NCBI GenBank assembly: GCA_022842305.1
Contig: JALHPY010000005.1
Coordinates: forward strand, 40,010 to 104,009
Length of the DNA stretch: 64,000 nt
Origin: Rubrivivax sp.
GTDB lineage: Bacteria; Pseudomonadota; Gammaproteobacteria; Burkholderiales; Burkholderiaceae_C
Direction of reading: 5' to 3'
In this document: positions 41,660 to 55,730 of the stretch, in pieces
Layout of the letters: each line of letters begins with the position of its first letter
How positions within the stretch are numbered: position 1 is the first letter of the stretch
The notes under the pieces: model-generated
Seen by the model: the letters and a program-made list of their open reading frames with translations, nothing else
Databases searched by the model: none
Told to the model about the DNA's origin: nothing
Position numbers and translations under genes: made by a program

Positions 41660-42316
41660 TCAGGGCTTGGCCGCTGGTGCGGCGCTGCGGCTTGCCATGG
41701 TGTCGATGAAGGCGCTGCGCACGTAACTCACCACCTCGGCGATGGCTTCGGGCGTAGGCGCCAGGTCGCCGGCGGGCATGCCCGGGGCGTGCGGCCGGCG
41801 CGCCACGGCCGCCGTCATGGCCGCCGCGTCCAGATCGGGCCGGGCACGGCCTGTGGCGATGGCGGGTGCCGCCTCGACCGCGCCGCGGCGCGGGCCGCCC
41901 TTGCCGCGGTCGCCGTGGCAGGACAGGCAGGACTGGCGGTACAGCGCGTATCCGCGCCCCAGCGGCGTGGCCGGGTCGGGGCGGATGAAGGCGGTGCGGA
42001 TGAAGTCGACCACGCCCTCGATGGCTTCGTGCGACAGGCGCTCGTTGCGGCCCACCATGGCCGTGTGTGGCCGACCGTCGCGCACGATGGCGATCATGTA
42101 GGGCCGCGTCAGCGTGAGCCGCGCTTCTTCGGAGGTGAAGTCGCGCGGCCGGCTGGCCAGCGCCGATGCGGCGTGGCTGTCGCCGTTGCCTCTTTCTCCG
42201 TGGCAGGCCGAGCACACGCGCAGGTAGGTGTCGGCCGGCCGGGTTGCGTCTTGCGCCGGGGCGGCGCCGGCGGCCAGCAGGCACAGGGCGGCGGCCAGGG
42301 TGTGGCGAATGCTCAT
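41660..42316 (-). CDS. Dihaem c-type cytochrome
   Basis: This 218-residue periplasmic protein has a signal peptide (MSIRHTLAAALCLLAAGAAPAQ) and two CxxCH haem-binding motifs, VCSACHGERGNG and SCLSCHGDRGKGG. Each is followed by a cytochrome c fold with methionine candidates such as HTAMVGRNE and APGMPAGDL. It would carry electrons between the quinol-oxidising complexes and terminal oxidases or other periplasmic enzymes. ATG 42316 precedes the signal. The gene is divergent from the TPR protein gene. Confidence 0.88.
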   Translation of the reverse strand: MSIRHTLAAALCLLAAGAAPAQDATRPADTYLRVCSACHGERGNGDSHAASALASRPRDFTSEEARLTLTRPYMIAIVRDGRPHTAMVGRNERLSHEAIEGVVDFIRTAFIRPDPATPLGRGYALYRQSCLSCHGDRGKGGPRRGAVEAAPAIATGRARPDLDAAAMTAAVARRPHAPGMPAGDLAPTPEAIAEVVSYVRSAFIDTMASRSAAPAAKP

Positions 42317-42391
42317 GGCGCCAGACTGTAGCCCAGCGTTCCGGGCCGCCCGGGGTGCCCTGGCGCATCGTGTGGAATGATGCGGCCCGTC

Positions 42392-43261
42392 ATGCGCAGC
42401 ACCTTGGTCCCGTCCTTGATCCTGGCCCTTTCCGCCGGCGCGGCGCAGGCGCTGGACCTGGCGCCGCTGTGGGATTTCAGCCAGCCGGCCGCCAGCGAGC
42501 AACGCCTGCGTGCCGCGCTGGCCACGGCGCAGGGCGACGCCGCCTTCATCCTGCGCACGCAGTTCGCGCGCAGCTGGGGTCTGCGCCGCGACTTTGCGAA
42601 GGCGCGCGCGCTGCTGGCCGAGCTGCAGCCCGCGCTGACCGGCGCCGGGCCCGAGGCGCGCGTGCGCTACCACCTCGAACTGGGCCGCAGCCACGCCTCG
42701 GCCACGCACCCGCCCGAGGCCCTGACCGACGACGCCCGCCGCCAGGCGCGCGCCGCTTTCCAGACGGCGCTGGACACGGCGCGCGGCGCTGGGTTGGACG
42801 GCCTGGCCATCGACGCCATCCACATGTTCGCCTTCGTCGACACCGCGCCGGCGCAGCAGCTGCACTGGGCGCAGCAGGCGCTGGCGCTCTCGCTGTCGTC
42901 TACCCAGCCGGAGGCGCAGCGCTGGCAGGCGTCCATCCGCAACAACCTGGGCCATGCGCTGCACCAGTTGGGCCGTTTCGAGGAAGCACTGGCGCAGTTC
43001 CAGCAGGCCCTGGCGCTGCGCCAGCGCGCCGGCAAGCCGCAGGCCGTGCACCAGGCGCGCTGGATGGTGGCCTGGACCCTGCGTGCCCTGCAGCGCAGCG
43101 ATGAAGCGCTGCAGATGCAGCTGGCGCTGGAGCGCGAGGCCGACGCTGCGGGCGCGCCCGATCCCTATGTCTTTGAAGAGCTGGAGACGCTGTACCGCGA
43201 GCGTGGTGACAGCGCGCGTGCCGCCCACTACGCGCAGCGGCGCCGGCAGGGGGTGCGCTGA
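42392..43261 (+). CDS. Exported TPR-like protein
   Basis: This 289-residue protein has a signal peptide (STLVPSLILALSAGAAQA) followed by helical repeats. TPR-like units are visible as ALHQLGRFEEALAQFQQAL and WTLRALQRSDEALQMQLALE. Additional repeats near the middle (AAFQTALDTARGAGLDGLAI) are weaker. A few extra residues upstream (ATG 42377) are possible. It is probably periplasmic and acts as a scaffold. The function is unknown. Confidence 0.6.
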   Translation: MRSTLVPSLILALSAGAAQALDLAPLWDFSQPAASEQRLRAALATAQGDAAFILRTQFARSWGLRRDFAKARALLAELQPALTGAGPEARVRYHLELGRSHASATHPPEALTDDARRQARAAFQTALDTARGAGLDGLAIDAIHMFAFVDTAPAQQLHWAQQALALSLSSTQPEAQRWQASIRNNLGHALHQLGRFEEALAQFQQALALRQRAGKPQAVHQARWMVAWTLRALQRSDEALQMQLALEREADAAGAPDPYVFEELETLYRERGDSARAAHYAQRRRQGVR

Positions 43262-43352
43262 GCGCATTGTTCTGGCAGGCCTCCCATCGGACTGGCGTGC
43301 CTGCAGCGGGGCGGCAAAGGCGGGCCCGGGCGGGCCGCGGCGCTTCGGCAAG

Positions 43353-43790
43353 GCGGTCGGCCCCGGGGGGCCGACTACCCTTGCGGTGCTCGGGCCCGTG
43401 GCCCTGCCGCAAAACTCGCTGCGCTCACTGCGTTCGCTGCGCTCGAACAGTTGCGGCAAGTCAGTTCACGATGCTCGCTGCGCTCGCGGCCACGCGCCCT
43501 GCGCTCCTCGGCGCCTTGCAGGCGCGCCACAGCCCGCCCGAGCCCGCCTTTGCAGGACAGTGCCAGCACGCGCGCGCCACCTTCGTGCCTGAGCGCCAGG
43601 CGGCATTCGGCGGCGGCGATTTCTGCGGCGACGAGGAACGCAGCCCCGGGGTCGCGCGCGCAGCGCGCATCAAAAACTGACTCGGCGCATCTGTTCGAGC
43701 GCAGCGAACGCAGTGAGCGCAGCGAGTTATGCGCCGCGACCCCGGGGCGAGTACCGCAGTGGAGTCGGCCCCCCCAGGGGCCGACCGCCG
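43353..43790. repeat. Imperfect inverted repeat element with perfect 38 bp arms inside
   Basis: The left arm (43413-43450, AACTCGCTGCGCTCACTGCG...) is the exact reverse complement of the right arm (43691-43728). The outer parts (about 43353-43412 and 43729-43790) also pair with a few gaps. About 240 bp of non-coding sequence lies between, giving no convincing gene. The whole 588 bp between the TPR gene and the Cys-rich gene is occupied by it. It could be a MITE-like or folded-RNA element. Confidence 0.6.
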
Positions 43791-43849
43791 CAGCATGAGC
43801 CGCCGCCGGATGTCGCCTGGCGCGACGCCACCGATGCACACCCGCCCGA

Positions 43850-44065
43850 TCAGCCAGGTCCCTTTGCAGCCACCACCTCGGCCGCGGCCAGCCCGCGCAG
43901 GCACGCCAGGCACAGGCAGCCGCTGTAGTCCTGCCGCAGCCGCGCCTGCAGGGCGGGCGACAGCGTGAGCGTGCTGCAGGCGCAGGGCCCGGGCTGGCCT
44001 ATGCCGCAGACGAAGGCGCCGCCGCAGCGCGGGCAGCGGTCGGGCGGCGCTGCGGCCTCGTTCAC
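43850..44065 (-). CDS. Cysteine-rich CWC-family small protein
   Basis: This 71-residue cytoplasmic protein has conserved cysteines CPRCGGAFVCGIG, PCACSTLTLS and GCLCLACLRGL, probably binding zinc or a cluster. The pattern fits the Cys-rich CWC family seen in Proteobacteria. Its start (44065) overlaps the stop of the MatB gene by 4 bp, so it is likely translated with it. The function is unknown. Confidence 0.7.
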   Translation of the reverse strand: MNEAAAPPDRCPRCGGAFVCGIGQPGPCACSTLTLSPALQARLRQDYSGCLCLACLRGLAAAEVVAAKGPG

Positions 44066-45609
44066 GCCGCGAACAAGCCCTTGTGCTGTTCGCGCAGCAG
44101 GTTCTTCTGCACCTTGCCCATGGCATTGCGCGGCAGTTCGGTCACCACGATCAGCTGCTTGGGCACCTTGAAGTTGGCGATCTGGTTCTTCAGCGCGGCG
44201 ATGATGGCCACGCTGTCCAGCGTGGCGCCGTTGCGCGCCGTCACCACCGCCACCACGGCCTCGCCGAAATCGGCGTGGGGTACGCCCACCACGGCCGATT
44301 CGGCCACGCCGGGAATCTCATTGATGTAGCCCTCGACCTCGGCCGGGTAGACGTTGTAGCCGCCGGTGATGATCAGGTCCTTGCTGCGGCCGACGATGGT
44401 GACGTAGTGGTCGTGGTCCATCTTGCCCACGTCGCCGGTCTTGAACCACAGGTCGGTGGTGAAGTCGTCGGCGGTCTTCTCGGGCATGCGCCAGTAGCCC
44501 TTGAAAACGTTGGGGCCCTTGACCTCGATGCCGCCAATTTCGCCGGCGTGCAGCGGCGCGCCGCGTTCGCTGTGCACGCGCAGCTGCACGCCCGGCAGCG
44601 GCACGCCCACGGTGCCGCCGCGGCGGGCGCTTTCGGGGCGGTAGGGGTTGCTGGTGAGCATCACCGTCTCGCTCATGCCGTAGCGCTCGAGGATGGTGTG
44701 GCCGCTGCGATCGCGAAAGTCGTTGAAGGTCTCGATCAGCAAGGGCGCCGAGCCGCTGACGAACAGCCGCATGCCGGCGCAGGCCTGGCGCGTGAGGCCG
44801 GGCTCGGCCAGCAGGCGGGTGTAGAGCGTGGGCACGCCCATGAAGACCGTGGCCTCGGGCAGGCGTTGCACCACGGCGCGCGCGTCGAAGCGGCTGAACC
44901 AGATCATGCGGCTGCCGTTGAGCAGCGCGCCGTGGCTGGCCACGAACAGGCCGTGCACGTGGAAGATGGGCAGCGCGTGGATGAGCACGTCGCCGCCTTC
45001 GGCCGCCGGGCGCCAGCCCCAGAAGTCTTGCAGCACGCGCGCGTTCGACAACAGGTTGCCGTGGCTGAGCATGGCGCCCTTGCTGCGCCCGGTGGTGCCG
45101 CTGGTGTAGATGATGGCGGCCAGATCGTCGGCGCGGCGCACCACCGGCTGGTGCTGGTCGGACTTGAACGCCGCGCGCATCAGCAGCGTGCCGGTGCGGT
45201 CGTCGTCCAGCGTGAAGACGTTGTGCGTGCCGTGCTGGAAGGCCAGCTTGCTGACCCAGCCGAAATGGCGGCTGGCGCACACCAGCATGGCCGGCTCGGC
45301 GTTGGCGATGAAGTATTCCAGCTCGCTGGCCTGGTAGGCCGTGTTCAGCGGCAGGTACACGTGGCCGGCACGCAGTACCGCCAGGTAGAGCATCAGCGCC
45401 TCGACGCTCTTTTCCACCTGCACGGCAATGCGCGAAGCCGGCGGCAGATCCAGCGATTCGATCAGGTTGGCCATCATGGCCGTCCCGCGCTCGAGGTCGC
45501 GCCAGGTGTAGAGCAGCGGCAAAGGCGTGTCCGCGGTCTCGATCGCCGTGGCGTCCAGATCGCTGGGAAACGCAGCGCGCAGCGCGGCGAACAGGTTCTC
45601 GTCTTTCAT
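44062..45609 (-). CDS. matB: Malonate--CoA ligase MatB
   Basis: This 515-residue acyl-AMP ligase activates malonate with CoA and ATP. Motifs are AIIYTSGTTGRSKGAMLSHGN near residue 160-180, GMSETVML, WFKTGDVGKMDHDHY, IITGGYNVYPAEVE and PRNAMGKVQKN (the catalytic lysine). Like other malonyl-CoA synthetases it is about 510 residues long with no N-terminal extension. It lies 26 bp downstream of a TctC-type binding protein and near malonyl-CoA decarboxylase, which support the substrate. Alternative acyl chains cannot be excluded. Confidence 0.87.
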   Translation of the reverse strand: MKDENLFAALRAAFPSDLDATAIETADTPLPLLYTWRDLERGTAMMANLIESLDLPPASRIAVQVEKSVEALMLYLAVLRAGHVYLPLNTAYQASELEYFIANAEPAMLVCASRHFGWVSKLAFQHGTHNVFTLDDDRTGTLLMRAAFKSDQHQPVVRRADDLAAIIYTSGTTGRSKGAMLSHGNLLSNARVLQDFWGWRPAAEGGDVLIHALPIFHVHGLFVASHGALLNGSRMIWFSRFDARAVVQRLPEATVFMGVPTLYTRLLAEPGLTRQACAGMRLFVSGSAPLLIETFNDFRDRSGHTILERYGMSETVMLTSNPYRPESARRGGTVGVPLPGVQLRVHSERGAPLHAGEIGGIEVKGPNVFKGYWRMPEKTADDFTTDLWFKTGDVGKMDHDHYVTIVGRSKDLIITGGYNVYPAEVEGYINEIPGVAESAVVGVPHADFGEAVVAVVTARNGATLDSVAIIAALKNQIANFKVPKQLIVVTELPRNAMGKVQKNLLREQHKGLFAA

Positions 45610-45635
45610 TGCTTCCCTTGCTTACTGCCTTGATG

Positions 45636-46625
45636 TCAATCGAGTCTTGCGCCCGAGTTCTTCACCACCTCGGCCCAGCGCTTGACTTCGCTGTCGACGA
45701 ACTTGCCGAAATCTTCGCCCCACAGGTTGGGCGTGCTCGTGCCCAGGCTGGTCCAGGTGGTCTTCAGGTCGTCGGCGTTGAGCGCCTTGCGCATCTCGGT
45801 GGCCATGGCCGTGGTGATGTCGCGCGGCGTGCCCTTGGGTGCCCACAGGCCGTACCAGGTGGCCACCTTGTAGGTGGGCACGCCGGCCTCGGCGGCGGTG
45901 GGCACGTCGGGGAAGCCGGGCGCGCGCTGTTCGCCGGCCACGGCAATGGCGCGCAGCCGGCCGCTCTTGATGTGGGTGGCGCTGGAGCCCAGACCGTCGA
46001 ACATCAGGTCCACCTGGCCGGCAATCAGGTCCTGCAGCGCCGGGCCGGCACCGCGGTAGGGGATGTGGGTGATGAAGGTCTGGGTCTGCAGCTTGAACAG
46101 CTCACCCGCCAGGTGGTGCGAGGTGCCGTTGCCGGCCGAGGCGTAGTTCAGCCGGCCCGGGTTCTTGCGCAGGTGCTCCAGCAGGTCCTTCAGCGTGCTG
46201 GCCTGAACGCGCTGCGGGTTGACGACGATGACCTGCGGCACGCTGGCGATCAGGCCCACCGGCACGAAGTCGGCCAGGATGCTGTAGTCCAGCTTGGGGT
46301 ACATGCTGGGCGCGATGGCGTGGTGCACCGCGCCCATGAAGAAGGTGTAGCCGTCGGGCGCGGCCTTGGCTGCGATGCCCGCGCCCAGCGTGCCGCCGGC
46401 GCCGCCCTTGTTGTCGATGACGAACTGGCGGCCGACGTTGCGGCTCAGCGCGGCAAACAGCGGCCGGGCAAAGGCGTCGGTGCCGCCGCCGGGCGGAAAG
46501 GGCACGACGATGGTCACCGGCTTGCTGGGCCAGGCCGATTGCGCCTGCGCCCAGGGTGCGGCCAGCGCGGCGGCGCCGGCGATGAGCGCGCGGCGGCGCT
46601 GGTGGTCTTGCGGCTGCTGTGTCAT
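45636..46625 (-). CDS. Tripartite tricarboxylate transporter binding protein (Bug/TctC family)
   Basis: This 329-residue periplasmic binding protein has a twin-arginine-type start (RRRALIAGAAALAAPWAQAQ) and the family features WPSKPVTIVVPFPPGGGTDAFAR, NVGRQFVIDNKGGAGG and GAVHHAIAPSMYPKL. It is placed between matA and matB, so the ligand could be malonate. There are no tctA/tctB membrane partners nearby, so it must use a transporter elsewhere or act as a sensor. ATG 46625 is chosen because it starts the signal. Confidence 0.88.
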   Translation of the reverse strand: MTQQPQDHQRRRALIAGAAALAAPWAQAQSAWPSKPVTIVVPFPPGGGTDAFARPLFAALSRNVGRQFVIDNKGGAGGTLGAGIAAKAAPDGYTFFMGAVHHAIAPSMYPKLDYSILADFVPVGLIASVPQVIVVNPQRVQASTLKDLLEHLRKNPGRLNYASAGNGTSHHLAGELFKLQTQTFITHIPYRGAGPALQDLIAGQVDLMFDGLGSSATHIKSGRLRAIAVAGEQRAPGFPDVPTAAEAGVPTYKVATWYGLWAPKGTPRDITTAMATEMRKALNADDLKTTWTSLGTSTPNLWGEDFGKFVDSEVKRWAEVVKNSGARLD

Positions 46626-46656
46626 GGGTTTGTCTCCGTTGTTGTAGGGGCGGCGT

Positions 46657-47985
46657 TCAGCCGGGCAGGGCGATGGCGCGCGATGCAACCACCTCGCCCT
46701 GGCGGAACCGGGTGTGGCTGGCTTCTACCTGCGCCAGGTCGTACAGGTAATTGACCATCAGGCCGAAGGATTGGCGCAGGCCCTTGCCCGACATGTTGGC
46801 GCGCAGGTTCAGGCGCTCGAGCCGGGCGCCGTTGTCCAGGTGGAAGCGCGCCACCGGGTCGCCCGCCGGGGTGGGCGAGGCATAGGCCAGGTAGGCACCG
46901 CACAGCAGTTGCAGCGCGTCCGCGGCGTCGGGCTCCATCTGCTCGTGCACCAGCGGGCCTTGCAGCGCGCCCAGGTCGCCGCCGCAGCGTTCGCGCAGCA
47001 GCGTGCGCGCGGCATCCAGGTCGGCCAACCCGGGCTTGCGCAGCTGGGGCCAGGCGGCGAAGTCGGGTTCGGCCAGCAGCCAGGCGGCGAAACCGGGGAT
47101 GGGCGACAGCGTGCAGAAGCTGCGCAGCCGCGGCAGCTCTTGCTGCAGCTGCTGCGCCACGGTCTTGATGAGGAAGTTGCCCAGTGAGACGCCACGCAGC
47201 CCGGGCTCGCAGTTGCTGATGCCGTAGAAGGCGGCCACGCGAAAGCGGTCGGCCGGCAGCGGCACGCTGGACTTGTCGATCAGCGGCGCGATCGCCGCCG
47301 GCATCTCGGGCAGCAGCGCCACCTCGACAAAGATCAGCGGCTCGTCCACCAGCTGCGGGTGGAAGAAGGCGAAGCAGCGGCGGTCGGGCTGCAGGCGGCG
47401 GCGCAGGTCGTCCCAGCCGTCGATGGTGTGCACCGCCTCGTGGTGGATGATCTTTTCGAGCAGCTGCGCCGGCGAGTTCCAGTCCACGCGCTTCATGCGC
47501 AGGAAGCCGGGGTTGAACCACGACGTCAGCAGGTGCAGCAGGTCGGCCTCGATCGCCGCCAGCTCGGGGCGCTGGGGCAGGCGCTGCAGCAGCGCGCGGC
47601 GCAGGCGCAGCACGGCCGCGGTGCCGCCGGGCATGCGGTTCAGGCGGCGCAGCAGCTCTTGCCGCGGCGGCTCTATGGCCTGCATCAACGGCAGCAGCGT
47701 CGGAGCGCCGGGCGTGGCGGCGTAGGCCTGGGCCAGCGCCAGCACGGCCTGCGGGTCGGGGCTGAGCTCGTCGGCCAGGAAATCGAAGAAGCCGTCGGTC
47801 TGGTCGTCGGCCAGGGCTTCCAGGCGGTCGATCAGTTCGCGCGCCAACGCCATGCCGCCCAGCTCGCCCTTCTCGGACAGCAGGCGCAACGCGTCGGCGC
47901 GCATGCGCCGCACGGTGCGCACCGTGCGCTGGCGCGCGGCGGCCTGGCGGATGTCGTCGAGCATGGCGTCGGGTGGGGGCAGCAA
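46657..47985 (-). CDS. matA: Malonyl-CoA decarboxylase MatA
   Basis: This 442-residue enzyme converts malonyl-CoA to acetyl-CoA and CO2. Family blocks visible are an N-terminal helical part, then KRVDWNSPAQLLEKIIHHEAVHTIDGWDDLRRRL (in parts), CFAFFHPQLVDEPLIFVEVALL, FYGISNCEPGLRGVSLGNFLIK, FCTLSPIPGF and a C-terminal catalytic end SHTRFRQGEVVAS. It is first in matA-tctC-matB, with malonate converted to acetyl-CoA in two steps. No regulator lies next to it in the window. uvrA starts divergently about 175 bp upstream. Confidence 0.92.
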   Translation of the reverse strand: MLPPPDAMLDDIRQAAARQRTVRTVRRMRADALRLLSEKGELGGMALARELIDRLEALADDQTDGFFDFLADELSPDPQAVLALAQAYAATPGAPTLLPLMQAIEPPRQELLRRLNRMPGGTAAVLRLRRALLQRLPQRPELAAIEADLLHLLTSWFNPGFLRMKRVDWNSPAQLLEKIIHHEAVHTIDGWDDLRRRLQPDRRCFAFFHPQLVDEPLIFVEVALLPEMPAAIAPLIDKSSVPLPADRFRVAAFYGISNCEPGLRGVSLGNFLIKTVAQQLQQELPRLRSFCTLSPIPGFAAWLLAEPDFAAWPQLRKPGLADLDAARTLLRERCGGDLGALQGPLVHEQMEPDAADALQLLCGAYLAYASPTPAGDPVARFHLDNGARLERLNLRANMSGKGLRQSFGLMVNYLYDLAQVEASHTRFRQGEVVASRAIALPG

Positions 47986-48160
47986 TCAGCGGCGGATGCG
48001 AAGCGATGGTAACGAGGCCATCGCCGGTTCGTGGGGTCTGGCGGGCCAGTGAAATCCCGTGTTCGGGTCTGCCATAGCAGGGCCGCCATCCCTACCCCTG
48101 CACCGACGCGATGTGCGGGCGATCCCTAGAATGCCCGGCCCCCATCCCGTCAAGGCCTGC

Positions 48161-53845
<5,685 letters not shown>

Positions 53846-54061
53846 GTTGCGCTGCTCTTCGTCGTCGGGCGCACGCCAGCAGGCAGCCGGGCAACCATGG
53901 CTGCCGGTATGCGCCTTCGACCGGGGTCAACGGCACACGGCCGGCCGTCATCAGCCACAAAGGCCCTACTCAGGGCATCGACCGTTGGTGCTGGCCCCTA
54001 CATCGTCACGCCAGCGCCGCCGCCTGCCAACGCCCGACAAAAGGCCTGCCGAAGCAAGCTG

Positions 54062-54481
54062 CTATTTCGCCTGCAAGCGGCTCAAGTATTCACTCAAGGT
54101 CAGGATGCGTGTGCGAACGAAGGCTTCGCTGTCGTACGGAACGTCGACGTAGTACTCGCCGGCCTTGACTCGGTAGTCTTGACCCCACACCGGCATATCG
54201 CGACTGCCGTGCCCAACGCCAGCGCCATCTATGACCTCGTAGACGCGGCTGATCGGAAAGACGCCGCCATTGCGCTTGGCCAGTATCGTCAGGTCGGTTG
54301 GCGTGCGCTTCAGGAAGTCGACATAGGCGCCGCCTCCCTTCCCGTCCACGCCATGGCAGCTGGCGCAGTTGCTGTCGTATTCGCGTTTGCCCAAGTCGGC
54401 CTTGCCCTGCGCCAGCACCGAAGTGCCTGCCACGAGCAGCGCCAACGCCAGCAGACGCGGCATCTCGCTTGCCCTGTTCAT
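54062..54481 (-). CDS. Monohaem c-type cytochrome
   Basis: This 139-residue periplasmic cytochrome has a signal peptide (MPRLLALALLVAGTSVLAQG) and one CxxCH site (NCASCHGVDGKGGG), with Met in SRDMPVWGQDYRV as possible distal ligand. ATG 54481 is chosen because AAGGAG stands 6 nt before it, while the alternative ATG at 54487 abuts this site. It is probably an electron carrier for the peroxidase or SHP-type proteins downstream in this region. Direct repeats of ATCGATGACAC lie upstream. Confidence 0.85.
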   Translation of the reverse strand: MNRASEMPRLLALALLVAGTSVLAQGKADLGKREYDSNCASCHGVDGKGGGAYVDFLKRTPTDLTILAKRNGGVFPISRVYEVIDGAGVGHGSRDMPVWGQDYRVKAGEYYVDVPYDSEAFVRTRILTLSEYLSRLQAK

Positions 54482-54521
54482 AAACATCTCCTTGGCTGCA
54501 TCCGGCAAGAGGGTGCCAAGA

Positions 54522-54551
54522 ATCGATGACACCACCGGACATCGATGACAC
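54522..54551. promoter_or_regulatory. Two ATCGATGACAC direct repeats upstream of the cytochrome gene
   Basis: ATCGATGACAC occurs at 54522-54532 and at 54541-54551, 19 bp start to start, 41-70 nt upstream of the cytochrome start. The arrangement suits a regulator binding on one face of the helix, but no protein is known for it. Confidence 0.3.
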
Positions 54552-54749
54552 TGCCGCCTATGGGGGCAACGTCCATTGAGTGCGCTCAATGGCGGTTGAA
54601 TCCGAAGGCCCCGGGCGCCGCCCAGGCGCGCGGAACAAGAAGAGTGTGAAGCAGCCGATAGGCCGGGTTCAGTGCGTTGCTCGTCGGGGGGTCTTGGGGT
54701 CAGGTCTCGGCTCTTGTCTCGACATGCACCCCTGCCAGGCGGCCCGGCC

Positions 54750-55178
54750 CTATCGCAGCGGGTGGCGCCAGCGCAGCGCTTTGAAGCGGCTGAAGTCGCG
54801 GTCGGTGGTGACCCACTCGCAGCCAGACTCGATCGCCATCGCGGCCAGGTAGGCATCGGGCAAGAGGTTGCCTTTCGCGCCGGCCTCGACACAAAGGCCG
54901 CAGAAGATGTCCCAGTGCCTGCGGCCCGGCGCCACCGGCACGCAGTTCGGGCGCCCGCGCAATTGGTCGGTGAACTCCAGCGCCGCGGCCAGCGGGCTAG
55001 GCTTGGCGAAGACCTTGGGGTGCGTGGCGACGCGCAGGAAGCCGCTCAGCACCAGTTCGGACAGGCCATAGGCCTCGTCGCCGTTGACCATGGACTCGAC
55101 CCACTCGCGGCAACCGGCGTGGTGCGCGGCGTCTTCGCGGTGCGCGTAGACCAGCACATTCACATCGGGCAGCACCAT
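54750..55178 (-). CDS. vapC: VapC-type PIN-domain toxin
   Basis: This 142-residue PIN-domain ribonuclease has the acidic residues of the active site: DVNVLVYAHREDA at the N-terminus, GLSELVLSGFLR, LLPDAYLAAMAIESG and the terminal TTDRDFSRF. It starts 1 bp after the stop of vapB, the normal toxin-antitoxin arrangement. A 40 bp piece resembling its middle (RGRPNCVPVAPGRR) recurs at 57807-57850. Confidence 0.9.
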   Translation of the reverse strand: MVLPDVNVLVYAHREDAAHHAGCREWVESMVNGDEAYGLSELVLSGFLRVATHPKVFAKPSPLAAALEFTDQLRGRPNCVPVAPGRRHWDIFCGLCVEAGAKGNLLPDAYLAAMAIESGCEWVTTDRDFSRFKALRWRHPLR

Positions 55179-55179
55179 G

Positions 55180-55416
55180 TCACTTGCCCATCAGGTCGAG
55201 CAGCGACGCGCTGTCGTCCAGGTCAACCCCCGGGCGCACGCCACCGCCGCCAAAAGTCTTCAGCCGCACAGGTTCAGAACGGGCCGCGGCAGGGCGCCGC
55301 GCGAGCGACTCGCGCAAGGCTGTCTCCAGAACGGCGGTGAGCGTCTGGCCGGACGCAGCGGCATGCTGCTTGGCCGCGTGAAGCAGGTGTTCGTCGAGCC
55401 GGACGGTGGTGCGCAT
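55180..55416 (-). CDS. vapB: VapB-type antitoxin (ribbon-helix-helix)
   Basis: This 78-residue protein has a ribbon-helix-helix start (MRTTVRLDEHLLHAAKQHAA, ASGQTLTAVLETALRESLA) that binds DNA and autoregulates the operon, plus a C-terminal toxin-neutralising tail ending LDDSASLLDLMGK. It precedes vapC by 1 bp. A 23 bp palindrome lies just upstream. Confidence 0.88.
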   Translation of the reverse strand: MRTTVRLDEHLLHAAKQHAAASGQTLTAVLETALRESLARRPAAARSEPVRLKTFGGGGVRPGVDLDDSASLLDLMGK

Positions 55417-55425
55417 GCATCAAAG

Positions 55426-55448
55426 CATACTGATAGCGCATCAATATG
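55426..55448. promoter_or_regulatory. Palindromic operator upstream of vapBC
   Basis: CATACTGAT-AGCGC-ATCAATATG is a nearly perfect inverted repeat (one mismatch) 10 bp before the vapB start. Autoregulatory RHH antitoxins bind such elements. Confidence 0.6.
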
Positions 55449-55500
55449 TCTAGGCCCGGCTATGCCTGATCGACAAGGGAGGCGTCGGGCTCAAGCCGGC

Positions 55501-55668
55501 CACCGGCGACGGCCGCTGCCCCGGCTGCGAAGGCCAGGGCCTGAAGACCATCGCGATGAGCTTCCTTCCCGACGTCAAGGTGCCCTGCGACATCTGCCAC
55601 GGCGCGCGCTTCAACCCCGAGACGCAGGCGGTCAGCTGGCGCGGCAAGAGCATCGGCGACGTGCTGCG
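55501..55668 (+). pseudogene. Copied internal fragment of the tandem uvrA gene
   Basis: These 168 bp match 53191-53358 inside uvrA with only two base differences (G to T at 55567; T to G at 55666). They encode the C-terminal zinc-module region ([10 protein letters not shown] through SWRGKSIGD). The joins are abrupt on both sides and the flanks are unrelated to uvrA. No complete gene results. It is in the same orientation as uvrA, 2310 bp downstream. Confidence 0.9.
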
Positions 55669-55730
55669 CAGTCGCCAGAAGGTAGTCAACTGGACGGACG
55701 CATCCACACCGCAGGGCCGAAGAGGCACGG

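Noticed and set aside
54504..54518. TGGCACCCTCTTGC, a sigma-54-like promoter on the minus strand upstream of the monohaem cytochrome
   Set aside because: The GG and GC doublets are 9 rather than 10 nt apart, a spacing normally not tolerated by sigma-54.
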